DNA from: Cercophora sp. LCS_1
Taxonomy: Eukaryota > Ascomycota > Sordariomycetes > Sordariales > Lasiosphaeriaceae
DNA length: 64,000 bases
NCBI GenBank assembly: GCA_036250225.1
Contig: JAPZLL010000017.1
Coordinates: forward strand, 434,001-498,000
Direction of reading: 5' to 3'
In this document: positions 10,257 through 19,071 of the stretch, in pieces
Layout of the letters: every line of letters starts with the position of its first letter
How positions within the stretch are numbered: position 1 is the first letter of the stretch
Made by a program: the position numbers and the translations under genes
Notes under the pieces: model-generated
Seen by the model: the letters and a program-made list of their open reading frames with translations, nothing else
Databases searched by the model: none
Told to the model about the DNA's origin: nothing

Positions 10257-10428
10257 CGGGTCGCCGCCCGAGTCGTGGTTACGAGTCGCCGCCCGGGACG
10301 TTTAAGGTCGCCGCCTATACCGGTTTTGTACGGGTCGGAGCCCGGGTCGGTTTTGCGGGTCGCTGCCCAGGTCGTGTTTACGGGTCGCCGCCCGGACGGT
10401 TTAATGGGACGCCGCCCAGGCCGGTTTA
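10257..10428. repeat. degenerate tandem minisatellite, about seven 25-bp units
   Basis: Units follow the pattern CGGGTCGCCGCCCGGGTCGG followed by TTTA/TTTG. They are contiguous without unique spacers and diverge by several bases each. The last unit supplies the stop codon (TTA on the plus strand, TAA on the minus) of the membrane-protein gene ending at 10426. Change in unit number could therefore alter that protein's C terminus. Confidence 0.85.
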
Positions 10429-11124
10429 CACCGGCTGCGTCTCGGCTTGGCCGCTCGCCACCCGACGACGTACCCGCCCCGCATTTGTTCCGTCCTGAGC
10501 GCCGGAGGTGGTGGAATTGTCGTGAGGGGGCTCGTTCTCTTCAGGGGCCTCTTCCTGCTCTTCATTCTCCCGCTGAGGAGGGCCGTCCTTGGGCGTATCC
10601 AGGGCGGCGCGGCGCCGACGACGGCGGTATACCACGGCGAGAACTAGTATATTCGTACCAGCCGTCATAGCCGTTGTCAAAATAGCGCAGATAGCCGAAG
10701 CCCAATCAGCCCTATGCGGCCCGCCAGCCTCTTTGACCTCCGCTGCCATCTTCTCACCAATCTTCTCTAGGGCGGCACCGATCTTCTCGACAGCGAGGAG
10801 CATATCAGCAGCCGCGGTGGCTGCCGGAGGTATGTAGGGCTCGGCCGGGGGATAGACGGTTACTGTATGGAAGGGGGGGACGGGAACCGTAATCGTGGTG
10901 ATGGCCGTTGTGGTGGCTGTCGTGGTGGCGGTGGTGGTCACCGTGACCGTGAGTGGGGAAAGGGGGGCGGCAGAAACGACGAGAAAAGTGACTAGCGAGG
11001 CCACAGAGAAAGCGAGAACCGACTTTATTTTATCGGTTTTGGGGGCAGGCTTGGGACTGCAAAAACACAAGAGACTAGCGACAGAAACGAACGAGACTAG
11101 CGACAGAAACGAACAAGACGACAT
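10426..11124 (-). CDS. Thr-rich single-pass membrane protein (232 aa), full-length partner of the duplicated gene
   Basis: From ATG 11124 the protein has a hydrophobic N-terminal segment (about residues 5-25), a second hydrophobic stretch (about 34-52), and a Thr-rich stalk of TTTATTTAT repeats suited to O-glycosylation. After a Pro-rich hinge and a Glu/Lys amphipathic helix come a C-terminal transmembrane helix (ICAILTTAMTAGTNILVLAV) and a run of arginines (YRRRRRR). The tail is acidic and Pro-rich. The arginines predict a cytoplasmic tail with the Thr-rich part outside, so it may be a cell-surface sensor or stalk protein. The family is not recognised. An intron in the N-terminal region (acceptor-like TTTTTGCAG near 11060) is possible and would change the first 20-30 residues. 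Its 5' two thirds recur at 5158-5469. Confidence 0.6.
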   Translation of the reverse strand: MSSCSFLSLVSFVSVASLLCFCSPKPAPKTDKIKSVLAFSVASLVTFLVVSAAPLSPLTVTVTTTATTTATTTAITTITVPVPPFHTVTVYPPAEPYIPPAATAAADMLLAVEKIGAALEKIGEKMAAEVKEAGGPHRADWASAICAILTTAMTAGTNILVLAVVYRRRRRRAALDTPKDGPPQRENEEQEEAPEENEPPHDNSTTSGAQDGTNAGRVRRRVASGQAETQPV

Positions 11125-11155
11125 AGAGAGAAGAAACAGTCAAGCACTGAATGGT
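10754..11155. repeat. segmental duplication, copy B (partner 5166-5593)
   Basis: Near-identical to copy A in the same orientation. Copy B continues on the left into the transmembrane-encoding 3' part of the gene, so it is the more complete version. A 22-bp direct repeat (GAGACTAGCGACAGAAACGA plus AC) occurs twice in tandem at 11071-11114 here and once in copy A. Confidence 0.85.
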
Positions 11156-11969
11156 AGCCCAGAATCAATCACAGGTCTGCAATTTGGGACAAGCCGCTCC
11201 TTCCTTATTCAAAATAGGTTTTAAGGAGGCAGGTGCCCCCAACTTGCTTCCAAACTCACATTTACAGCCTGGAGAACCGCAAGGGCCTGGCAAAAACCAC
11301 CGAACCATGTAGTATGTGCCTTTGGAGATGCAGATCACCTCTATGTATATGCAGCCACACCTCGTGGGATTGAGACCTAATTTTCTCATGATCCTTCTTC
11401 TTCTGATGCCGGTTTCAAGCGTGGCATTCTCCGTTCAACAGCCACGGCCGCAAGCAATCCAATCATTTCCCCGTCAAGTTGATGTCCCTTCGCATTGGGT
11501 CCAGACACGTGTTGCTGTTTCATGGACGTGGCGCGTTCCTGGTTTGGCCTGCATCGACGCCCAACCCAATTGTGTACAAGCGACCAGATCTGGCACCCGA
11601 CCACGTTGAATCGAACAGCAGCGCGGGTCATAGGCGCGATCTGTGAAGTGAGGCTTCAACCAGGGGATTTGCTGGATCCAAAGACAATAAGCCACAGAAT
11701 CGCAATGCAGTCCAGCTCTCAGGTGGGCAAGATGTAAGGTACCAAACGGCAGCTCCATCGTCTCGGGGTGGTTGCCGATTTGCCACTTGATGTGCTGTTC
11801 ACACATGGGTCAAGAACACATAAAGGCAATGCCCCTGAGATGCAAGCACTTGAACTCTCCAGTTTCTCAAGGATAACACTTTGCGAAACTCCATCCGCGA
11901 TACTTGCAACCATCTCAGACAACCATTCCTTTGCCCCGTCCCCACAACACATCCGCAACAAGTTCCAGG
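11156..11969. other. intergenic/promoter, no gene seen
   Basis: It lies between divergently transcribed genes (membrane protein to the left, coiled-coil protein to the right). Short frames on both strands have no domain or codon regularity. It probably holds both promoters. Confidence 0.45.
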
Positions 11970-12605
11970 ATGGGCCAACACCAATCCAGACCCGGCAGCC
12001 CAAAGGCAGCCTCCCAGCCAAAAGTTGACCCCAAAGTCATCACAACCCCTCCAGCAAACCGACCTCCCACCCCCGCCCCAACCATTGCGTATGACCCTCT
12101 GTCGATGCATCCCGTGTCACATCGCCTAACACACCCACCCATCAGCTCAAGCGACATTGTCGAAGTCCCAATCGACACTCCCACAGACGATCCCATCCCG
12201 ACCCCGAAAGATACCCTCAAGGACGACCTCGACAGAATGCGCACCGAAGTCGAATCCATGCGCAAAGATATGGAGAACCTCCGCCTCCAGCTGTCAGAGC
12301 AAGAAAGGATTGCTGCAGAGGACAAGGCGAAACGGGAAGCTACACTAGAACAAGAGAGGATGGAAAGGGAGGAAGCAGAAGCACAGAGACAGAAACAACG
12401 GAAGGAGGAAGAGGCCAAAGAGCGGGAGGAAAAGGACGCAACGAGGAAGATTGTGGAGGTGCTTGAGAGGGAGGTCCAAGGACTCAAGGGGAAACTGGGT
12501 GAGACGGAGGAAAGGCAGAAAAGGACGAGCACGGATATGGAGAAGATGAGTGAAAAGGTGGAGTTGAGATTGAGGCAGAAGTCGGGGTTTTGTGCTGTGA
12601 TGTAG
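11970..12605 (+). CDS. coiled-coil protein with N-myristoylation and CaaX signals (211 aa)
   Basis: The chosen start at 11970 gives MGQHQSRPGS, matching the MGxxxS N-myristoylation consensus; an earlier in-frame ATG at 11904 would bury it. Residues about 10-75 are Pro/Ser/Thr-rich and disordered. Residues about 90-200 form one long charged coiled coil rich in Glu, Lys, Arg and Gln. The last four residues are CAVM before TAG, a canonical CaaX box (Met at X favours farnesylation). Both ends therefore appear able to insert into membranes, with a rod between them. The family is not recognised. A tether or scaffold at the plasma membrane or an organelle surface is inferred. The frame is intron-free and ends only 78 bp before a MITE. 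Confidence 0.65.
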   Translation: MGQHQSRPGSPKAASQPKVDPKVITTPPANRPPTPAPTIAYDPLSMHPVSHRLTHPPISSSDIVEVPIDTPTDDPIPTPKDTLKDDLDRMRTEVESMRKDMENLRLQLSEQERIAAEDKAKREATLEQERMEREEAEAQRQKQRKEEEAKEREEKDATRKIVEVLEREVQGLKGKLGETEERQKRTSTDMEKMSEKVELRLRQKSGFCAVM

Positions 12606-12683
12606 TGCCAAGGTGGGTGAGCATTGGCATTTGGCATCCGGCGTTGGGTGTTTGGTGGGCATTCGTTCCGGCGTATTTGTGAA

Positions 12684-12995
12684 GAGCTCTATTTTTCGCA
12701 CACCCCATTTTGTTTCTGGCACACCGCTTCCACACATAACCCTGGCCTGCCAATATCTCTGTATGCCTTTGGAATACCACTTCCACCACACTTTAAAATT
12801 GTTGACGCGTTGTTTTTTAAACCGGATGCGTACTTAAAATTCCAAATGCCGCGGTTATTAACTTCTGATGCCTTTTCAGAAGGGATAGAGGCCAAAACGT
12901 GGTAATAGTTAGCTTTAGTGGCGCTGCCAAAGGCCAGGGTTGTATGTGGGCGCAGTGTGTCAAAACAAAAATGGGGTGTGCGAAAAATAGAGCTC
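12684..12995 (+). mobile_element. hAT-type MITE, copy 1 (312 bp)
   Basis: The element begins GAGCTCTATTTTTCGCACAC and ends with its inverted copy, and terminal inverted repeats run about 35 bp. It is flanked by an exact 8-bp target-site duplication TTTGTGAA (12676-12683 and 12996-13003). This fits the nTnnnnAn preference of hAT transposons. There is no coding capacity, so it is non-autonomous. Confidence 0.9.
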
Positions 12996-13317
12996 TTTGT
13001 GAATACCTAGGTTAGGATACATGATAGTGATATATATATGGAGAGTTTCTATTGTGCATCTATTCAAGTCTGACGACTCGGTCGTGCATCGATGTGGCAA
13101 ACAAAGGGAGGTCAGATCACACAAGTCAAAAAGAGCAATAGGTCTGACAAATGAGATGCGATCAATTGCCCATTTTCAAAATTGACAAGGATATCTATCT
13201 GCAACTGTGCAAAGCACAAGGCATTGTCTCGGTGAGGGTGAGGGGCGAGTTGGGAAAGAAGGTGCGTCGCCCACAGGTCCTAATGAGGCAAAATTCATTA
13301 GTAATAGCCATAAAATA

Positions 13318-13416
13318 GGTGGTTTGGCCGAGCGGTCTAAGGCGCTACGTTCAGGTTCAAATGAATTCAGTTTCGTAGTCTCGCAAGAGGCGTGAGTTCG
13401 AATCTCACAGCCATCA
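13318..13416 (+). tRNA. tRNA-Leu(CAG) with 17-nt intron
   Basis: The acceptor stem is GGTGGTT/AGCCATC with discriminator A at 13416. The anticodon stem CTACG (13345-13349) pairs with CGTAG (13374-13378), and the anticodon CAG is at 13352-13354. A 17-nt intron occupies 13356-13372, after the base 3' of the anticodon. A long variable arm (CTC..GAG) marks a class II tRNA. The T arm is GTGAG TTCGAAT CTCAC. The discriminator A and the arm argue for Leu rather than Ser. A T-run (ATTTTT) follows as Pol III terminator. Confidence 0.92.
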
Positions 13417-13743
13417 TATTTTTCGCCCATTTGTACTTGGTCCCACACATCACGATGCAACGCAAAACACCAAGAGAAGAAGCACTTTTGACCTTGATTA
13501 GTCTGAGCATTTGCCGGTGAGATGCAGACTGGCAACGGGAGGAGATGTTTGCCGTGCGGGGTTGAGCCGTTGCCTACCGCCGCGCCTTGTTGCCCAACGT
13601 CCTGTCGAGAGCCTCATGGCATTACCAGTATATGCCAGAACCAATACCAAGGACAAGCCCGTAGTTTCCAGTCAGAAATAGCTGTCTCGCTTGCGACCTT
13701 CTTTCTCTTCCCTCCCGTTCAGCTCTAATGCGCCATTGATCAA

Positions 13744-14032
13744 GAGCTCTATTTTTCGCACACCCCATTTTTGTTTTGACAGACCGCGCCCACATACAAC
13801 CCTGGCCTTTGGCGGCGCCACTAAAGCCAACTATGACCACGTTTTGGCCTCTATACCTTCCAAAGAGGCATTAATAGTTAATAAATCGGGGTATATGGAA
13901 TTCCTAACACGCATTCGATTCAAAAAACAACACGTTAACAATTTCAAAGTGTGGTGGAAGGGGCATTCCAAAGGCACAGAGATATTGATAGTGTGCCAGG
14001 AACTAAAATGGGGTGTACGAAAAATATAGCCC
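13744..14032 (-). mobile_element. hAT-type MITE, copy 2 (289 bp)
   Basis: Same family as 12684-12995 in opposite orientation: its left end matches the right end of copy 1. It starts GAGCTCTATTTTTCGCACAC and ends in a more diverged inverted copy. The 8-bp target duplication is TTGATCAA (13736-13743 and 14033-14040), again fitting nTnnnnAn. Many differences from copy 1 are transitions. Confidence 0.9.
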
Positions 14033-14040
14033 TTGATCAA

Positions 14041-14892
14041 AGGTTCGAACGGAGTTTGTTTGGTCTATGCACAGATGTCAAAAGTCCGAGCCTAACCCAA
14101 CGAAACCCACAATCCACTTTCTACCTGCTGCACGCCAAATGCACCAGGATGTAGGGTATGAGATGCACTAAGTTGGTCGATAGCACACCAATCTCCTGCA
14201 TTGATGGTAATTACCGCAGTCAATAATACAAACAGGAAACTAATCAGACGCAGCGTGATTCAAACGGGACACAAGATGCTGCCCGTGAATGAGAACAACA
14301 TAGATGTTGACCTACTCAATGGGCAGGAGCAAGCTTTAGAAGGGCGCGAGAGCGGGCGGCTAAAGACGGACACCAAAGCTTGCTCACCACACGGCAGTAC
14401 ACTTCAAATACAGCCTGATAACCTGCGACGAATCTGGGCATGTTCGGTCCTGAGGTTGGGTGAGCTGTAGCTGATTTGTTCTGAGCTTTCCCTGAGCTTT
14501 TCCTGATTCTTCCCTAAGCCAACCCAAATTCTGGCGAGTAGGAACGCAATGGGGCCTTAAAAAGGGGCCCCCTGAGTGGAAGCGAACCGCTGGAGTGCGC
14601 AGCCGGTGCGCTCACAGTTGGCGCTGGGCCGGCCATTACTTTGTTGGATGCTCGAAGCTGTTGACAAAAAAGAAAACGGGAGTTATAATCTAACATAAAG
14701 AGACCGGTGGCCCTCATTGGATCAGAGAAAGGGGCCTATCCTGGTTCCAAAACTGAGACAGCACTTAATCTCGAGAGATTATGCACCATTTCAAGTGTAT
14801 TCCGATATCAATAGGCCTAGTGATGGATAGAATGGACTAGGAAGCTATGAAATTTGTATATGAACTCCCTATCGTGAAGAAAGCTGCTTCTC
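14041..14892. other. intergenic with old repeat remnant
   Basis: A dispersed repeat lies at 14411-14520 and is listed separately. Beyond it is GC-rich sequence, then an AT-richer stretch near 14650-14700, and then the 3' flank of the J-domain gene. An open frame at 14201-14470 overlaps the repeat and is not supported. Confidence 0.45.
14411..14520 (+). repeat. dispersed repeat (partner 52446-52555)
   Basis: CAGCCTGATAACCTGCGACG followed by AATCTGGGCA matches 52446 onward with only transition-type changes. Both copies continue into GAGCTTTCC and TTCCCT(A/G)A(A/G) blocks. This is probably an old transposon piece. The class cannot be told from this length. Confidence 0.55.
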
Positions 14893-16340
14893 CTATCTCG
14901 TTCGTGTTGCGCCTCCCCTGAGAGTGTCCCGGCAAGGGGCACACGCCGTGGCGTCACAATCGCGACACCGGAAAGCAAACTGCGGTGCCACACGCTGGCA
15001 TTCCTGGCACATATAAGCACCATCCATTTTGGTCCACCAGCATTTGTGCTGACAGGTCCCACTTCCCGCTGGTCCTCTAGCCGAGGGTCCGGAAGGGTTC
15101 CCCTGTTCCTTGCCCCCACCCCCTTGGTTACTTGCTCTCCACTGCCCGCCATTCGCATTGCTCCGAAGACCTGCGTGACCCGACCCAGCAGCCTGAGAAG
15201 CCTTTTGCCTCTCCGCCTCCTCCCTCACCTTTCTTGCCTCTCTTTCCCTCCAAGGCTCCCTTTGTCGTTGCTGACCTTGTTTTCGCAACTTTTCTGCGGC
15301 AGCCTCTTCTCGCTTCCTCGCCTCTTCATTCCTCTTTCGTATCTCTTCCGCCTTTTTCTTTACCTCTTCCTGCCGTCTTTTCGCCTCTGCCTGCTGCTCC
15401 TCCTGTCGCATTTGCTGTTTTCTCATTTCCTCCTTCCACCTCTGCTTCATCTCCGCCTCCCGCTTTAGTCTCTCCTCCTCCTCCTTTTCCTGCCGCCACT
15501 TCCGCGCCTCGCCTGCTCTTGCCTTCTCCTCCTCGCTTGCCAAGTTCACCATTGCAGTCTCCTTCAGTATCCTTGCGCTCGAAATACGGCGCTCATACTC
15601 CCTGATTCTCGACAGCATCTCCTCCACCTTTGTCTTCAGCCTCTTCTCCTCGGCCTCGCGCACTATCCGCCCCATTCTCCGTTCGGTCGCTCGCCGTTGT
15701 CGCGCCTCCTTTTCCTCGGATGTCTCGGGGGTGAGGAAGGAGGCGGCCTGGTCCTTGCGGGCGGCTTCTTCGGCGGCGTCCTTCTCCTCTTCGCGTTGGA
15801 TGTTGATGAGTTTGGCTCGGCAGCTGGCAAGGCTACGTGCGGTGTCCATGCGGAGAATCTCGTAGCGGGCCTTTTTGGATTGGATTTCGGCAATGAGTCT
15901 GTCGAGGCTGGCAATGAGGACTTTGTAGTGGGAAGGCTTGGAGGGGCTAGAGCCGGCATGTGGGTTGGGATCGGTGCCAGTGCTTGTTCTTGGAGGTTGT
16001 TTCGGGGGTTGTCTGGCTCGGATTTTTGGGTAGTGGCGGAAGTCATAGTCCCGGCGTTGGGATGGATCGATGAGGGTGGAGTAGGCGGCTTGGAGCTGGC
16101 GAGGAAAGAGTTAAGTCTTGAATCTTTGTCGAGGTGATAAGAGTCAAAAAAAAAAAAAAAAAAAAAAAAAAGGCGCCCAACCAGTTGGAAATCAGCGGTT
16201 GCTTGAGGGTTTCCTGCGTTTTTGTCGGGGTGTCGGACTTTGGCAAGCCTTTTGTAGCTCGCCTTGATCTCGTCGTCGCTTGCGGTTGGCGTGATCTCGA
16301 GGACGGCGTAGTAGTCGTCGTGGATTTCGACTGGAGCCAT
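14893..16340 (-). CDS. J-domain (DnaJ/Hsp40) protein with long coiled coil and Cys-rich C terminus (453 aa)
   Basis: Exons are 16340-16182 and 16095-14893. The 86-bp intron includes a 26-base poly(A) tract (poly-T in the transcript). Residues about 8-75 form a J domain with the invariant HPD at 37-39, split by the intron between DFQL and LQAAYSTL. The J domain activates Hsp70 ATPases. A very long Glu/Arg/Lys/Gln coiled coil covers about residues 110-340. The last roughly 50 residues hold four CxxC-type pairs (CQHKC, CQEC, CRDC, CAPC) that probably bind zinc. The combination resembles uncharacterised fungal class C J-proteins. It carries neither a signal peptide nor a membrane helix, so a nucleo-cytoplasmic location is inferred. 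Confidence 0.85.
16146..16171. repeat. poly(A) tract inside the J-protein intron
   Basis: Twenty-six consecutive A on the plus strand. In the pre-mRNA this is a U26 tract in the 5' part of the intron. Confidence 0.95.
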
Positions 16341-17610
16341 GACAGCTGGAACATGAATCTAGCCAAAGGAATACTAATACAAGTGTGATTGATCTGTCGT
16401 TCAGTTGCTGACTGCTGTGACAGCCGATGTCGAGCCTGCCCATCGAGTGAAGCCCTACCCTACCCCGCTTTCGGGCCGACCTTCTACCCGGCGTGGCCGA
16501 AATGCTTGCTTTTCCCATCCATTTTCTTCGAAGTTCTCGGTTTCACGACAGGTCCTTGGAAATCTGAGAGTGTCTATTGGTGGGAACCGAGGACATTGCA
16601 GGCTGCAAGGCCCTTGGGAGCAAATAGCGTTGGGTCAGGTATCTGCCCGTGGGCCTCAATGCATCCTACACTCTGACCAATGGTGGGGAGCATCACTCTG
16701 AAGAACTCGCAGGAGGTTGGCAGCTGGGCGTGAGGTGTGAGTTGAGGCAATGACATAGGAGGAAAGAAACATATCCGTCCCTAGATCTATACATTGAGTA
16801 GGGAGGGAAATAGGGCGTCAAATACTAGCAGGGGCGTGTTCAACCAGACAGAGGTGTAGAATACGGCGACTATTAGTTGTTCAAGGGTTGAAGCGATGAA
16901 GTTACCGTGTCATGGGACTTCGAGGGTGGGAGTGGGAGGAAAAGTTCAAATTACTAATTAGGAGGTGAAATTATTGAAGGCGTGGGAGCTACAATGACTT
17001 TTGATGTTTTTGTACCTTAGGGGGTTGGACAAAGATTAGATTACAGAACGAGTAAAGCCCGACATCCTTGATAATTGGTGCAGTGCCGAAACGTACGCAC
17101 CGTGCAGCCTCCAATAGATCTGACCTGCCAGCCATTCTCCTGCGCATTCCCAACGCGCCACGCTTGGATCCCAACCGGCTTATTACCATTATAAGCATCG
17201 AGAGCCTCCTGAATTGTCCGCGTGAAGTTGTGAAGAGCATGCAGGTCAGGTTCGCCTGGATCCAGTTTCGTGGTCGTTCGAATCTCCCAGCCATCAGGTT
17301 TTTTGCCATTTTATCCCAGCTCAATCTCTTGTTGCAGAACACCTGAAGATTTATATTGGCAATTATACGTGCTTCTTTTTTCTATCGAGACGTACACAAT
17401 TGTGAACACAAAGGGAGGGTGTTGGTTGCCCCTGAGTTGTGGGGTTGCAGCGAGAGGGTCATCGAAAAGGGGCTGAGACCTTCCCGGGCCCTGTTTGCAA
17501 GCATTCCCAGAAAAATGGTGGTAGTATATGTAATAAGCCACTTGTTACTTGATGATGCTAGCAAATAATACAAAAATAGGGGATACAAGCCGTATCAGCG
17601 TCTGTGTCGC
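16341..17610. other. intergenic with tRNA fragment and a short protein-like relic
   Basis: The left part is the promoter of the J-protein gene. On the minus strand, about 17234-17040, one frame reads protein-like (TRTIQEALDAYNGNKPVGIQ, then AWRVGNAQENGWQVRSIG) before stopping. It has no start or partner exon, and I cannot assign it. A tRNA-Leu 3' fragment lies next to it. The rest shows no feature. Confidence 0.4.
17245..17296 (+). pseudogene. tRNA-Leu 3'-half pseudogene
   Basis: It shares TCAGGTTC, CAGTTTCGT and GTTCGAATCTCnCAGCCATCA with the tRNA-Leu(CAG) at 13318-13416, in order. The variable arm is deleted and the whole 5' half is absent. Similarity also continues into the 3' flank (TTTTTnGCC, then ATTT), which points to duplicated DNA rather than a retroposed tRNA. 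Confidence 0.75.
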
Positions 17611-19071
17611 TTACAGGTCGATATTCACCTGATACCGCTCAATGACAAAGTGATAGCGGTAGGCAACAAAAGCGCCACCCGGACCCAGAACACGAACCGT
17701 ATCCGAGACCCTCAGGTGCCACGGGCAATCCGTACTCGCCATGTTGGTAATACACTGCCCTCTCTGCTGCGAGTGCTGATGCACCAGATCGACATTGAGC
17801 CTCAACACGCCCGGCGCAAACACGGTATCCGTCTGGCTATACATGTTCTGCGTCGTCGCCCCAATACGAAACGGCCAGGTATACGCCTCACCAGCAAGTG
17901 CCTTGTCCACATCAATCGGTGGGTTGCCGGTGCCATCGGCCTCGGCAATCCGTCCGATAATATCCAGCCCCAACGCCGCAGCGATCCAGTTGGATACGCC
18001 GGCAGCATTGCTGGTGCGCACCCCGACATGTTGCATCAAAAAGATCAATTCAGCCGGGGGTCCGTCGTAGAGCAAGTTGTCCGGGTTGCCGCCAAAGTGC
18101 GGCCAGATGACTGGTTTGACGGCAAGGCTGGGCGATGAGAACCTCCAGTCGGACATCTTGAATATGGTCCCGATGGCTCTGGTGCTAGGCACAAATACGG
18201 CGAGGGCACCCGATACGACGGCCTCGCCGCTGGTCGGGGGCGACTCGTGCTCCATTCCGAGAAAGCGGACTTTGATCTGCGTGTGCCACTGCGCCAGGGC
18301 ACGCGTCGAGTCCAACGGCACCCAGACGCTACCACCGCGGAAAGCGATACGTGCTGAGCCAAGGCCGTCAAGGTAGAAGGGCATGGTCCTGTCGAGGGGC
18401 AGACCGACTTTGGACTTGGCACCGCCGATGGCGTTGTACTTGGCGACGATGAGATCACGGTAGCCAAAGATGGCTGTGGCGACATTGCCGTTGGTGTTGT
18501 ATGTGATGAAACCCTTTTCAAAGGCGCTGATGCGTTCAGCGTTGGAGCCGGCGCCGCCAGGTTGGACACCGGTGACGGGGTATCCGAGCCAGGAACGGTG
18601 GGCGCCGAGCTGCAGCCAGCGCGTGTAGATCTGCGTGTGGACTTCGCGTGCGCCGAGGGACCAGGTCCAGTAGATGGCGCCGTTGCGAAACGTGTTGTAC
18701 CAGCCTCCGCGGTTGTCGTCGGTCGGGGTCCAGTCGCTGGTGGGATGGCCCAGCACGCCGGCGGCACCACCTACAGCGACATAACGAGCGAGGATGTCGC
18801 CGTTGACGGCATATGCGTTGTCGGATCCGCCTTCGGTGTAGAGCGTGGCAAGCTCATATTCGCGCTTGTAGCCGGTGCCTTCGCGTTTCTTGAAGGCTTT
18901 GGGAGCGCCGATGGTGCCGGCGGGCATGGACGCCACCTTGGCATCGAAGACGATGTCGGCCTTGAGCGACCACCAGGTCCAGTTGTCGATGACCGGAGGG
19001 TTGACAACGATCTGGGCCGAGGCCCAGGTGGCCAGGAAAAAGAAAAAAACGAGTGTGAGGAGGTGCCGCAT
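17611..19071 (-). CDS. secreted LGFP-repeat protein (486 aa)
   Basis: Start ATG 19071 gives a clear signal peptide (MRHLLTLVFFFFLATWASAQ); the frame's upstream extension would hide it. Residues about 93-260 contain three LGFP repeats: ARYVAVGGAAGVLGHP, then RWLQLGAHRSWLGYPV, then KYNAIGGAKSKVGLPL, with intervening GGWYNTFRNGAIYW and GFITYNT blocks. LGFP repeats (Pfam PF08310) are known mainly from actinobacterial cell-wall-associated proteins, where they are thought to bind the envelope. The C-terminal roughly 220 residues look like an all-beta domain that I do not recognise. There are no introns, unlike most neighbours. Extracellular carbohydrate binding, possibly to bacterial walls, is an inference. 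Bacterial origin is possible but not shown. Confidence 0.8.
   Translation of the reverse strand: MRHLLTLVFFFFLATWASAQIVVNPPVIDNWTWWSLKADIVFDAKVASMPAGTIGAPKAFKKREGTGYKREYELATLYTEGGSDNAYAVNGDILARYVAVGGAAGVLGHPTSDWTPTDDNRGGWYNTFRNGAIYWTWSLGAREVHTQIYTRWLQLGAHRSWLGYPVTGVQPGGAGSNAERISAFEKGFITYNTNGNVATAIFGYRDLIVAKYNAIGGAKSKVGLPLDRTMPFYLDGLGSARIAFRGGSVWVPLDSTRALAQWHTQIKVRFLGMEHESPPTSGEAVVSGALAVFVPSTRAIGTIFKMSDWRFSSPSLAVKPVIWPHFGGNPDNLLYDGPPAELIFLMQHVGVRTSNAAGVSNWIAAALGLDIIGRIAEADGTGNPPIDVDKALAGEAYTWPFRIGATTQNMYSQTDTVFAPGVLRLNVDLVHQHSQQRGQCITNMASTDCPWHLRVSDTVRVLGPGGAFVAYRYHFVIERYQVNIDL

Noticed and set aside
10257..10428. Repeat array considered as CRISPR
   Set aside because: Units are contiguous and degenerate with no unique spacers, and the genome is fungal.
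13736..13752. TTGATCAAG treated as part of the MITE terminal repeat
   Set aside because: TTGATCAA is palindromic and therefore appears inverted at both ends, but copy 1 shows a different 8-mer at the same place, so it is the target duplication.
17245..17296. Functional second tRNA-Leu
   Set aside because: The 5' half and variable arm are missing, so no cloverleaf can form.
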